Source of the DNA: an uncultured Eubacterium sp.
GTDB taxonomy: Bacteria; Bacillota; Clostridia; Lachnospirales; Lachnospiraceae
Assembly: GCF_934295145.1 (NCBI RefSeq)
Contig: NZ_CAKRAS010000077.1
Span: 1-10,862, forward strand
Reading direction: 5' to 3'
Length of the DNA: 10,862 bases
Every line of letters starts with the position of its first letter. The first letter of the stretch is position 1. Made by a program: the position numbers and the translations under genes. The notes under the pieces were generated by a model. That model worked only from the letters and a program-made list of their open reading frames with translations. It had not been told where the DNA came from and did no database searches. Positions 1 through 7,114 of the stretch are shown piece after piece.

Positions 1-78
1 ATCCGTAATCGCATTTCTTTTTCCTGTTTTCACTCTTCCGGGTACAATTCCAAAGTCCCGAATCCGTTTTTTCTCCAC
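1..78 (-). CDS. P1/S58-type (DmpA-like) peptidase, N-terminal fragment
   Basis: Only the first 26 codons are in the window; the gene runs off the left edge. The peptide contains RIRDFGIVPG followed by TGKRNAITD. I recognise this as the conserved N-terminus of the S58 (P1) family of L-aminopeptidase/D-esterase (DmpA-like) enzymes, which mature by autocleavage into two chains. The catalytic region is not visible. I chose the GTG at 78 because AGGGAGG lies at 86-92, 7 bases upstream. An in-frame ATG at 109-111 would sit almost at the predicted transcription start with no good ribosome binding site. The gene is in tandem with deoD (same strand, downstream of it) but is separated from it by a hairpin terminator and has its own extended -10 promoter. 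Family assignment is from memory of the motif, and the fragment is short. Confidence 0.7.
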   Translation of the reverse strand, partial: MEKKRIRDFGIVPGRVKTGKRNAITD

Positions 79-120
79 GTTGTTTTCCTCCCTGGATTTT
101 GACACCAACATCTTTCAATG

Positions 121-129
121 ATTGTATCA
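121..129 (-). promoter_or_regulatory. Extended -10 promoter for the S58-type peptidase gene
   Basis: On the minus strand TGATACAAT matches an extended -10 (TG-N-TACAAT, five of six consensus bases in the hexamer). The -35 position 17 bp upstream (144-149, TACTAT) is poor, as is usual for extended -10 promoters. The predicted start near 114 gives a leader of about 36 nt to the GTG codon. It lies just beyond the deoD terminator hairpin. Confidence 0.45.
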
Positions 130-136
130 TAATTTT

Positions 137-195
137 TGAAATAATAGTAAGAAAGTCCCCGGCTAATTGCTTTACGCAATGAAAGCCGGAGACTT
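137..195 (-). terminator. Intrinsic terminator of deoD
   Basis: A long hairpin pairs 153-164 with 184-195 (12 positions, one mismatch at 158/190), with an inner 5-bp stem 166-170/176-180 around a 5-nt loop. Read on the minus strand it comes about 70 bp after the deoD stop and is followed by the T-rich stretch TTTCTTACTATTATTT. The tail is interrupted, so it may not be fully efficient. Confidence 0.65.
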
Positions 196-262
196 CCTTA
201 TATAGATATTGAGCGGTTTTCGTAATAAAAGACTGTATGACTGTCGTTCCTGCAGGATGAAA

Positions 263-985
263 TTACAGGCTTCTCCATGCAGTTTCGAGCGCAATCTCGA
301 TCATTTCATCAAAAGATTCCTGACGCTCGAGAGCGGTCAGTTCTTCGTGACGGAACATGTGATCAGAGATGGACAGGATACTTAATGCTTTCTTATGAGA
401 TGCAACTGCTTCCCAGTAAATGCCTGCTGTCTCCATTTCTACGCAGAGCATACCAAGATCACGGCACAGTGATGGAATATTGGAATCTGCATTATAGAAT
501 ACGTCAGTGGTAAATACATTGCCGACTTTTACACTTGCTTCTCTCTCTTTGCATACAGATACGGCATCGTTCAGAAGATCAAAATCTGCAGTCGGAGCAA
601 GTGTTCCCGGGAATCCGTACTGTACATCGAATTTGGAGTTCGTAGATGCACTCATAGCAATTACTACGTCGCGTACTTTCATATCATCACGAAGCGCACC
701 GGCAGAACCTACGCGGATGATAGAATCTACATCAAAAAAGTTGTACAGCTCATGTGCATATAAAGTCATGGATGGAATACCCATGCCGCTTCCCATAACA
801 GAGATGCGTTTTCCTTTGTAAGTACCTGTGTAACCGTACATGTTACGAACAGTATTGAATAATTCAGGTTCCTCCAGATATTTTTCAGCAATATATTTTG
901 CGCGCAGAGGATCGCCAGGCATAAGAACCACTTTGGCAACCTTTTCTTTATCAGCAACAATACATGCGGAAGGTGTTGAAATCAT
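263..985 (-). CDS. deoD: DeoD-type purine nucleoside phosphorylase
   Basis: This cytosolic enzyme splits purine (deoxy)nucleosides with phosphate to give the base and (deoxy)ribose-1-phosphate, for nucleoside salvage. Length is 240 aa, as in the hexameric bacterial family. Against E. coli PNP every key residue sits at a constant offset of +4: phosphate-site G24, R28, R91 and S94 (in RVGSAG), F163, the VEMET block with E183-M184-E185, the general-acid D208 (SDH) and R221. The exception is the N-terminal histidine (E. coli His4), which aligns with Cys8, and no His occurs in the first 15 residues. The ATG at 985 has AGGAGG at 994-999 with an 8-nt spacer. It has its own promoter (1030-1058) and terminator (137-195), so it is probably monocistronic. 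It is divergent from tig. Its neighbours give no pathway context. Confidence 0.95.
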   Translation of the reverse strand: MISTPSACIVADKEKVAKVVLMPGDPLRAKYIAEKYLEEPELFNTVRNMYGYTGTYKGKRISVMGSGMGIPSMTLYAHELYNFFDVDSIIRVGSAGALRDDMKVRDVVIAMSASTNSKFDVQYGFPGTLAPTADFDLLNDAVSVCKEREASVKVGNVFTTDVFYNADSNIPSLCRDLGMLCVEMETAGIYWEAVASHKKALSILSISDHMFRHEELTALERQESFDEMIEIALETAWRSL

Positions 986-1029
986 GTCTAATTCCTCCTA
1001 GGATATGAATAATTTATTTTACAAATTTC

Positions 1030-1058
1030 ACTATACGTGATGAAAAATAAAATGTCAA
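1030..1058 (-). promoter_or_regulatory. Sigma-A-type promoter of deoD
   Basis: Minus strand: -35 TTGACA (1053-1058, perfect), 17-bp spacer, -10 TATAGT (1030-1035, five of six). The predicted start near 1023 leaves a leader of about 38 nt. Confidence 0.8.
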
Positions 1059-1085
1059 TAAAGTTTGTCGGTTACAGTTCCAAAG

Positions 1086-1101
1086 CACGGAGCAATCCGT
1101 G
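1086..1101. other. Small perfect hairpin with GCAA tetraloop
   Basis: CACGGA (1086-1091) and TCCGTG (1096-1101) pair perfectly around GCAA, a GNRA-type loop. It lies between the divergent deoD and tig promoters, outside both predicted transcripts, and has no U-tract. Confidence 0.5.
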
Positions 1102-1108
1102 TAATCAA

Positions 1109-1134
1109 GATTTGGGTGTTTTGACACCCAAATC
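1109..1134. promoter_or_regulatory. Perfect 11-bp inverted repeat, possible operator, between deoD and tig
   Basis: GATTTGGGTGT (1109-1119) is followed by a 4-nt spacer and its exact reverse complement (1124-1134). No T-run follows on either strand, and it lies upstream of both promoters (about 50 bp from the deoD -35, 42 bp from the tig -35). A protein-binding palindrome is therefore more likely than a terminator. No known operator matches that I can name. Confidence 0.45.
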
Positions 1135-1176
1135 ATATCATGGAAAAGGCTATATATGGCGCAAATCGAATATCGC

Positions 1177-1205
1177 TTGCAATTGTAAAACCAGTGTGTT
1201 ATAAT
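1177..1205 (+). promoter_or_regulatory. Sigma-A-type promoter of tig
   Basis: -35 TTGCAA (1177-1182, five of six), 17-bp spacer, -10 TATAAT (1200-1205, perfect). The predicted start near 1212 gives a leader of about 80 nt before the tig ATG. The leader has only a weak 5-bp pairing (1222-1226 with 1260-1264) and no riboswitch I recognise. No CIRCE or CtsR-type heat-shock operator is visible here. Confidence 0.8.
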
Positions 1206-1291
1206 CCAAAAATGACTGTAAGTAGTTAAAGTATACCTTTTTCAAAGAAATTACACGTGACTACATATATATAAAGGAGGAAATTGTCAGA

Positions 1292-2638
1292 ATGAGCGTA
1301 CAGGTGGAAAAGTTAGAAAAAAATACAGTAAAGCTTACCATTGAAGTTGCAGCAGAAGAACTTGAGAAAGCACTTCAGGAAGCATATAACAGACAGAAAA
1401 AAAATATCAGCATGCCAGGATTCCGTAAAGGAAAAGTTCCGAGAGCTATGGTAGAGAAAATGTATGGCGCAGGCGTATTTTATGAAGATGCAGCAAATGC
1501 ATTAATTCCGCAGGCATATGCTGATGCAGCAAAAGAGTGTGGAGAGGATATCGTATCCAGACCGGTTGTTGATATTACTCAGATCGAGAAAGGCAAACCG
1601 TTCATCTTCACAGCAGAAGTTGCTACAAAACCGGAAGTAACACTTGGAAAATACATTGGTGTAACAGTTACGAAAGTAGACGGAACTGTAACAGATGAAG
1701 ATGTAACAGCAGCAATCGACAAAGAGCGTGAGAAAAATGCAAGAACAATCAACGTTGAAGATCGTGCGATTGAGAACGGCGATACAGCAGTGATCGACTT
1801 CGAAGGATTTGTAGATGGTGTTGCATTTGAAGGCGGCAAAGGCGAGAACCATTCCTTAGAGATCGGTTCCGGAAGCTTCATCCCGGGATTCGAAGATCAG
1901 CTGATCGGTAAAAACGCTGGTGATGATGTGGATGTAAATGTAACATTCCCGGAAGAGTATCATGCAGAAGACCTCGCTGGAAAAGAAGCTACATTCAAAG
2001 TTAAAATCCATGAGATCAAAGCAAAAGAGATTCCGGAGCTTGATGATGAGTTTGTTCAGGATGTATCTGAGTTCGATACCGTTGATGAGTACAAAGCTGA
2101 TGTAAAAGCTAAATTAGAAGAGCAGAAACAGAACGAGATCAAACGTGCATACCAGGATGAAGCAATCGATAAGATCGTAGACAAATCCACAATGGAACTT
2201 CCGGATGCAATGATCGATACACAGTGTGAGAATATGATCAATCAGTTCGCACAGCAGATGGCTCAGCAGGGACTGTCCATGGATCAGTATCTGCAGTTCT
2301 CCGGTCTGACACTGGATCAGTTAAAAGAGCAGGTTCGTCCAGATGCGATCACACGTATCAAGAGCAGCCTTGTTCTTGAGCAGATTGCGAAAGAAGAGAA
2401 CATTGAGATCACAGATGCAGATGTAGATGCTGAGATCGAGAAAATGGCAGCAATGTACAACATGGAAGCTGACAAACTCAAAGAGTACATGGGCGAGGAT
2501 GAGAAAGAGAACATGAAACAGGATCTGGCTGTACAGAAAGCAGTTGAACTGATCACAGACTCTGTAAAACCTCGTGCAAAAGCAAAAACAAAAAAAGAGA
2601 AAGAAGCAGAAGCTGCTGAGGCAGAAACCGCTGAATAA
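1292..2638 (+). CDS. tig: Trigger factor, ribosome-associated chaperone and prolyl isomerase
   Basis: Trigger factor docks at the ribosomal exit tunnel and shields nascent chains. The 448-aa length is normal. The N-terminal ribosome-binding domain carries the signature GFRKGK at residues 43-48, with F44-R45-K46 at the same positions as in E. coli. The FKBP-type prolyl isomerase domain covers roughly residues 155-243 (NGDTAVIDFEG through EATFKVKIHEIK), and the helical C-terminal chaperone arms follow. The tail is lysine-rich, then Ala/Glu-rich. AAAGGAGG at 1273-1280 precedes the ATG by 11 nt, a slightly long spacer. It has its own strong promoter and a terminator at 2688-2733, so it is mainly its own transcription unit, though read-through into clpP is possible. 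It heads the conserved tig-clpP-clpX-lon order. Confidence 0.97.
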   Translation: MSVQVEKLEKNTVKLTIEVAAEELEKALQEAYNRQKKNISMPGFRKGKVPRAMVEKMYGAGVFYEDAANALIPQAYADAAKECGEDIVSRPVVDITQIEKGKPFIFTAEVATKPEVTLGKYIGVTVTKVDGTVTDEDVTAAIDKEREKNARTINVEDRAIENGDTAVIDFEGFVDGVAFEGGKGENHSLEIGSGSFIPGFEDQLIGKNAGDDVDVNVTFPEEYHAEDLAGKEATFKVKIHEIKAKEIPELDDEFVQDVSEFDTVDEYKADVKAKLEEQKQNEIKRAYQDEAIDKIVDKSTMELPDAMIDTQCENMINQFAQQMAQQGLSMDQYLQFSGLTLDQLKEQVRPDAITRIKSSLVLEQIAKEENIEITDADVDAEIEKMAAMYNMEADKLKEYMGEDEKENMKQDLAVQKAVELITDSVKPRAKAKTKKEKEAEAAEAETAE

Positions 2639-2651
2639 TTCTCACAAAAAC

Positions 2652-2668
2652 AGGGGATGAAATCCTCT
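2652..2668. other. Small hairpin after tig
   Basis: AGGGGAT (2652-2658) pairs with ATCCTCT (2662-2668) around GAA, with one G-T wobble. It lies between the tig stop and the terminator and could protect the mRNA 3' end. It has no U-tract of its own. Confidence 0.3.
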
Positions 2669-2687
2669 ATTACAAAGTGAATAATAC

Positions 2688-2733
2688 AAAAGCAGATCGT
2701 GCCGGCGAGGCCGGTCTGCTTTTCATGTTTTTT
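2688..2733 (+). terminator. Intrinsic terminator of tig
   Basis: AAAAGCAGA (2688-2696) pairs with TCTGCTTTT (2715-2723). Inside is a further CCGG/CCGG pairing (2702-2705 with 2711-2714) with a 5-nt bulge on the left. A six-T run follows at 2728-2733 after CATG. It separates tig from clpP. Confidence 0.75.
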
Positions 2734-2816
2734 CAGACAAAGCATGGAGAAATATGAAAAATATCTATCGAAGTGAAGAATTCTGAAAAATACTAAAAAT
2801 AGTAGGAGGTAGCAAT

Positions 2817-3401
2817 ATGAGTTTAGTACCTTACGTTGTTGAGCAGACAAGCAGAGGCGAGCGGAATTATGATATTTATTCCAGACTGTTAAAAGATAGA
2901 ATCATTTTCCTGGGAGAAGAAGTAAATGAGACAACAGCAAGCCTGATTGTAGCACAGCTTCTGTTCCTTGAGTCTGAAGATCCGGGCAAAGACATTCAGT
3001 TATATATCAACTCTCCGGGAGGAGTGGTTTCCTGTGGTCTGGCTATTTACGATACCATGCAGTACATCAAATGCGATGTTTCCACAATCTGTATCGGAAT
3101 GGCAGCAAGCATGGGCGCATTCTTACTGGCAGGCGGAACAAAAGGAAAACGTTACGCACTTCCAAATGCTGAGATCATGATCCATCAGCCGTCCGGTGGA
3201 GCAAAAGGACAGGCTACGGATATTCAGATCGTAGCAGAGAATATTCTGAAGACAAAAGAACGCTTAAACCGTATTTTATCTGAAAATACAGGCCAGCCTT
3301 ACGAAGTAGTAGCTGCGGATACTGAGCGTGATAACTATTTGACTGCAGAAGAAGCAAAAGCTTACGGTTTGATTGATGCCGTAATCACAAACAGACAGTA
3401 A
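2817..3401 (+). CDS. clpP: ATP-dependent Clp protease proteolytic subunit
   Basis: ClpP is the serine peptidase barrel that degrades proteins unfolded by ClpX or other Clp ATPases in the cytosol. The full-length protein has 194 aa. The catalytic triad is intact at canonical positions: Ser98 (GMAASMGAF), His123 (MIHQPSGG) and Asp172 (TERDNYLTAEEA). The oxyanion-loop region reads SPGGVVSCG, with V70 where many ClpPs have Ser or Thr; a minor substitution. AGGAGG lies 7 nt before the ATG at 2817. Only a weak promoter is visible upstream (TTTTCA 2730-2735, 17 bp, TATGAA 2753-2758) and it overlaps the tig terminator tail. No CtsR repeats are seen, unlike many Bacilli clpP genes. clpX follows after 24 bp, so the two are surely co-transcribed. 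Confidence 0.97.
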   Translation: MSLVPYVVEQTSRGERNYDIYSRLLKDRIIFLGEEVNETTASLIVAQLLFLESEDPGKDIQLYINSPGGVVSCGLAIYDTMQYIKCDVSTICIGMAASMGAFLLAGGTKGKRYALPNAEIMIHQPSGGAKGQATDIQIVAENILKTKERLNRILSENTGQPYEVVAADTERDNYLTAEEAKAYGLIDAVITNRQ

Positions 3402-3425
3402 AATGTAGCGTGGGAGTAAGATTGA

Positions 3426-4685
3426 ATGGCAGGAAGAATAAATCAGGGCGATAAAATACGTTGCTCTTTTTGTAATAAAACCCAGGATCAGGTACACAAA
3501 CTGATCGCGGGACCGGCAGGCATCTATATCTGTGATGAGTGTATCGAGACGTGTAATGATATTTTAGAAGAGGAAATGCAGGATTACGAAGAAAATGACA
3601 GTATGGATATCAATTTGCTGACACCGGAGGAAATGAAAGCGTTTCTGGATGATTATGTCATTGGACAGGATGAGGCAAAGAAGGTATTATCCGTAGCGGT
3701 ATACAATCATTACAAACGAATTCTGGCAGAACCGGATCTGGATGTAGAACTGCAGAAAAGTAATATCCTGATGCTTGGACCGACAGGCTCCGGCAAGACA
3801 TTGCTGGCGCAGACACTGGCAAAAATCCTGAATGTACCATTTGCAATTGCAGATGCAACTACATTGACAGAAGCCGGATATGTCGGTGAAGATGTGGAAA
3901 ATATTCTGCTGAAGATCATTCAGGCAGCAGATTATGATGTATCCAAAGCAGAATATGGTATCATTTATATTGATGAGATTGATAAAATTACACGTAAGTC
4001 AGAAAATGCATCTATCACAAGAGATGTTTCCGGTGAAGGTGTGCAGCAGGCATTGTTAAAAATCCTGGAAGGCACGGTTGCGTCTGTTCCACCGCAGGGG
4101 GGGAGAAAACATCCGCAGCAGGAGTTGATTCCAATTGATACTACGAATATTCTGTTTATCTGTGGTGGTGCGTTCGAGGGGATTGACCGTATCATCGAAA
4201 ACCGCATGGATCGTGGTTCCATTGGATTTAATGCAGAACTGACAGGAGAAAATGATAAAAATATCAGTGAACTTCTGAAAGATGCGCTTCCGCAAGATTT
4301 CGTGAAATTTGGTATGATTCCGGAGTTTATGGGACGTGTGCCAATCACTGTTTCACTGGAAGCACTGGAACGTGAGGATCTGATCCGCATTTTAAAAGAG
4401 CCGAAAAATTCTTTGTTAAAGCAGTATCAGAAACTGTTCTCCTTAGACGAAGTAGAACTTGTTTTTGAGGATGGTGCTTTGGATGCAGTAGCAGATCTGA
4501 CTATCAACCGGAAGACTGGTGCGCGTGGTCTGCGTGCCATTATGGAAAATGTCATGATGGATCTGATGTATCGGATTCCATCTGATAAAAACATTAAAAA
4601 ATGCACGATTACAAAAGATATGGTAGAGGGAAATGGAGAAGCAATCCTTGAGTATCGTAATCAGGCAATTGAAACTGAGAAATAA
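3426..4685 (+). CDS. clpX: ATP-dependent Clp protease ATPase subunit ClpX
   Basis: ClpX is the hexameric AAA+ unfoldase that threads tagged substrates into ClpP. Length 419 aa is standard. Visible in order: a four-cysteine zinc-binding domain (C13, C16, C36, C39), Walker A GPTGSGKT at 118-125, pore loop GYVGE at 151-155, Walker B with D183-E184 (IYIDEIDKI), the IGF loop at 266-268 that docks on ClpP, a conserved GRVP arginine at R304, and the sensor-2 GAR motif at 365-367. The IGF loop confirms it partners ClpP rather than acting alone. GGGAG lies 9 nt before the ATG. A run of seven G bases (4097-4103) lies inside the conserved PPQGGRKHP segment. Two hairpins follow the stop before lon. Confidence 0.97.
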   Translation: MAGRINQGDKIRCSFCNKTQDQVHKLIAGPAGIYICDECIETCNDILEEEMQDYEENDSMDINLLTPEEMKAFLDDYVIGQDEAKKVLSVAVYNHYKRILAEPDLDVELQKSNILMLGPTGSGKTLLAQTLAKILNVPFAIADATTLTEAGYVGEDVENILLKIIQAADYDVSKAEYGIIYIDEIDKITRKSENASITRDVSGEGVQQALLKILEGTVASVPPQGGRKHPQQELIPIDTTNILFICGGAFEGIDRIIENRMDRGSIGFNAELTGENDKNISELLKDALPQDFVKFGMIPEFMGRVPITVSLEALEREDLIRILKEPKNSLLKQYQKLFSLDEVELVFEDGALDAVADLTINRKTGARGLRAIMENVMMDLMYRIPSDKNIKKCTITKDMVEGNGEAILEYRNQAIETEK

Positions 4686-4690
4686 AAAGA

Positions 4691-4722
4691 GGGAAATACA
4701 GCTAAAAAGTGTTTCCCGTTTT
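4691..4722 (+). terminator. Weak terminator or attenuator hairpin between clpX and lon
   Basis: GGGAAATAC (4691-4699) pairs with GTGTTTCCC (4709-4717), eight Watson-Crick pairs and one wobble, around a 9-nt A-rich loop. It begins 5 bp after the clpX stop and is followed by GTTTTG, a short T-run. The stem is AT-rich in part, so partial termination that lowers lon expression is more plausible than a full stop. Confidence 0.45.
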
Positions 4723-4723
4723 G

Positions 4724-4756
4724 CAAGGGCGGGGTCAGATATGGCGCCGCCCCTTG
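4724..4756 (+). other. GC-rich hairpin in the lon leader
   Basis: CAAGGGCGG (4724-4732) pairs with the complementary arm 4747-4756 with one bulged C (4750), leaving a 14-nt loop. There is no T-run after it. It ends 9 bp before the lon ribosome binding region, so it may stabilise or expose the lon message after processing. Confidence 0.4.
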
Positions 4757-4777
4757 TGGCATAGAGAGAGGAACAAG

Positions 4778-7114
4778 ATGGGTGAAATTTTGAAAGAATT
4801 ACCAGCCGTGATCCTGCGTGGCTCTGTATTGCTGCCGGGTGTGGTATCGCATTTTGATATCAGTGCCCGAAAATCCATTCATGCAGTGGAAACGGCGATG
4901 AATGGGGACAACTGCATTTTTCTGGTGACACAGAAGGATATGCAGACCGAAAATGCTACACAGGATGATGTGTATGCAATTGGTGTCATTGCAGAAATTA
5001 AGCAGATCGTTAAAATGCAGAATCATGTCGTGCGGGTAATTGTTGAGGCGAAAGAAAAAGCCGAGCTGGCTTATTTTATAGACAATGATGAATTATTGAA
5101 AGCACAGGTTGTGCTGTCAGATGAAGGTGAAGAAAAAGAAATTGTTGCACCGGAGGTCGAGGAGGCCATGCTGCGTGCATTACAGGAAGAACTTTTGAAA
5201 TATTGTTCCTCCAATCCGAAGATCGGAAAGGAATTGAAAAAGCAGGCAGATGGATTGAATGAGCTGCACAGCTTCATCCGAATCGTAGCCGGAAACCTTC
5301 CAATCAGTTATGAAAAACGACAGAAATTATTAGAGACAGACTCTGTGACAGAACAGTACGAAGCTCTAATGCAGATTTTGCTTTATGAGACTAATATCAT
5401 GCAGATTAAAAATGAACTGCAGGAAAAAGTAAAAGAGCGGGTAGACAAAAATCAGAAAGAGTATATTCTGAGGGAAGAAATGAAAGTCATCCGGGAAGAG
5501 CTTGGAGAGGACAATACCACTTCCGATATCAAACAGTTCGAGGAAACTTTGGAAAAGCTGGAAGCAGATGATTCCGTCAAAGAACGGATTCAAAAAGAAA
5601 TTGCCCGCTTTAAAAACGTGGCAAACAGTCCGTCCGAAGGCAGTGTTGTACGCGGCTATATTGAGACGTTGCTGGATCTTCCGTGGAATAAGAAATCAGA
5701 AGATAATACAGATCTGAAAAATGCGGAACAGATCTTGGATGACGATCACTATGGTCTGGAAAAAGTGAAAGAGCGTGTGCTGGAGTTTCTGGCAGTGCGC
5801 GGACTGACCAAAGGTGGTGAGAGTCCGATCATCTGTCTTGTAGGACCACCAGGAACCGGTAAAACAAGTATTGCCCGATCCGTTGCCAGAGCATTGAATA
5901 AAAAATATGTCCGCATTTGTCTTGGAGGCGTGAAAGATGAGGCAGAAATCCGTGGACACCGCCGTACTTACGTAGGAGCGATGCCTGGACGACTGATTCA
6001 GGGAATCCGTCAGTCAGGCGTGAAAAATCCACTGATGCTGCTGGATGAGATTGACAAGATGAGCAGCGATTACAAAGGCGATCCGTCCTCGGCCATGCTT
6101 GAAGTATTGGATTCTGAGCAGAATTCCAAGTTTATCGACCATTATGTGGATATGCCGGTGGATTTATCCGAAGTGCTGTTTATCGCGACGGCCAACGATG
6201 TACATACGATTCCGCGTCCGTTGCTGGATCGTATGGAACTGATCGAAGTGTCCAGTTATACTGAAAATGAAAAAATGCATATTGCAAAAGAACATCTGCT
6301 GGAAAAACAGAAAGAGAAAAACGGACTGAGCGCAGAGCAGCTTACCATTACCGATGAAGCGATGCATCAGATCATCAGCGGATACACCAGAGAAGCCGGT
6401 GTGCGTAATCTGGAGCGAAAACTGGGCGAGATCTGCCGAAAAGCAGCCAGAGAGATTTACGAAGGAAACTGCATGGCAGTACATGTGGAAAAGAATCATC
6501 TGGAAGATTATCTGGGAAAAGAGCGCTTTCATGTAGATCGCATCAATGATCAGGATGAAATCGGTATCGTCCGTGGACTGGCGTGGACCAGCGTTGGCGG
6601 AGATACCCTTCAGATCGAAGTCAATGTCATGCCTGGAAAAGGCGAGTTCAAACTGACCGGACAGCTTGGCGATGTGATGAAAGAATCTGCACAGGCGGGA
6701 ATCAGTTATATCCGCTCGGTAGGTGAGCAGTATGACATTCCGGAAGAGTTTTTTACAAAACATGATATTCACATCCATATTCCGGAGGGGGCTGTACCAA
6801 AAGATGGTCCGTCTGCGGGTATTACCATGGCAACGGCAATGTTGTCTGCTATCACAAAGAAACCGGTGCGCGCGGATGTGGCGATGACCGGAGAAATTAC
6901 ATTACGCGGACGTGTATTGCCAATCGGTGGGTTAAAAGAAAAACTGCTGGCAGCGAAAGTAGCCGGAATCCGTACCGTATGTGTTCCGGCGCAGAATGAA
7001 GCGGACGTGGCAGAAATTTCAGAGGAGATCAAAGAAGGTCTGCAGATTTGTTACGTGAAAACAATGGAAGATGTGCTGAAAATAGCAATGAATGGAGAAA
7101 ACAATGATCATTAA
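4778..7114 (+). CDS. lon: ATP-dependent Lon protease (LonA type)
   Basis: Lon is a cytosolic AAA+ serine protease for misfolded and short-lived regulatory proteins. From this start it has 778 aa. Order: N-terminal substrate-binding (LAN) domain to about residue 200, a long helical/coiled linker (residues about 205-300), Walker A GPPGTGKT at 356-363, Walker B LLDEIDKM with D423-E424, and the C-terminal protease domain with the Ser679 (KDGPSAG) and Lys722 (GGLKEKL) dyad. All these positions equal E. coli Lon numbering, which strongly supports the ATG at 4778. The reading frame stays open back to a GTG at 4709, but that stretch crosses the leader hairpins and encodes a low-complexity, Trp/Arg-rich peptide. 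GAGAGG at 4766-4771 lies 6 nt before the ATG. ysxC begins inside the lon 3' end. No separate promoter is convincing. Confidence 0.96.
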   Translation: MGEILKELPAVILRGSVLLPGVVSHFDISARKSIHAVETAMNGDNCIFLVTQKDMQTENATQDDVYAIGVIAEIKQIVKMQNHVVRVIVEAKEKAELAYFIDNDELLKAQVVLSDEGEEKEIVAPEVEEAMLRALQEELLKYCSSNPKIGKELKKQADGLNELHSFIRIVAGNLPISYEKRQKLLETDSVTEQYEALMQILLYETNIMQIKNELQEKVKERVDKNQKEYILREEMKVIREELGEDNTTSDIKQFEETLEKLEADDSVKERIQKEIARFKNVANSPSEGSVVRGYIETLLDLPWNKKSEDNTDLKNAEQILDDDHYGLEKVKERVLEFLAVRGLTKGGESPIICLVGPPGTGKTSIARSVARALNKKYVRICLGGVKDEAEIRGHRRTYVGAMPGRLIQGIRQSGVKNPLMLLDEIDKMSSDYKGDPSSAMLEVLDSEQNSKFIDHYVDMPVDLSEVLFIATANDVHTIPRPLLDRMELIEVSSYTENEKMHIAKEHLLEKQKEKNGLSAEQLTITDEAMHQIISGYTREAGVRNLERKLGEICRKAAREIYEGNCMAVHVEKNHLEDYLGKERFHVDRINDQDEIGIVRGLAWTSVGGDTLQIEVNVMPGKGEFKLTGQLGDVMKESAQAGISYIRSVGEQYDIPEEFFTKHDIHIHIPEGAVPKDGPSAGITMATAMLSAITKKPVRADVAMTGEITLRGRVLPIGGLKEKLLAAKVAGIRTVCVPAQNEADVAEISEEIKEGLQICYVKTMEDVLKIAMNGENNDH

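Noticed and set aside
109..111. Upstream ATG for the S58-type peptidase
   Set aside because: It would lie within about 3 nt of the predicted transcription start and lacks a ribosome binding site; the GTG at 78 has AGGGAGG at good distance.
1212..1229. Five-codon leaderless frame (MTVSS) at the predicted tig transcription start
   Set aside because: Too short to assess; most likely a chance ATG.
1397..1404. Eight-A run in tig as a programmed frameshift site
   Set aside because: The tig frame continues intact for over 400 codons past it, and no stop or stimulatory structure is evident nearby; it simply encodes Lys-Lys-Asn.
1502..2241. Long minus-strand open frames opposite tig
   Set aside because: Low-complexity, Cys/Phe/Ser-rich peptides with no start signals; antisense shadows of a strongly coding gene. 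The same applies to antisense frames opposite clpX, lon, ysxC and the zinc operon.
2744..2786. Two 10-codon mini-frames before clpP (2744-2776 and 2754-2786)
   Set aside because: The first has no ribosome binding site, the second has GGAG only 4 nt before its ATG; both are short enough to be chance, and no regulatory logic is visible.
2641..2816. CtsR or CIRCE heat-shock operators before tig or clpP
   Set aside because: I looked for GGTCAAA-type tandem repeats and the TTAGCACTC-N9-GAGTGCTAA palindrome and found neither.
4709..4777. Upstream in-frame GTG start extending Lon by 23 residues
   Set aside because: The extension crosses two hairpins, has no ribosome binding site, and shifts all motif positions away from E. 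coli Lon numbering, which fits exactly from the ATG at 4778.
7092..7103. ATG at 7092 as the start of ysxC
   Set aside because: It overlaps the GGAG that serves the ATG at 7104; the later start has the right spacing and the usual family N-terminus.
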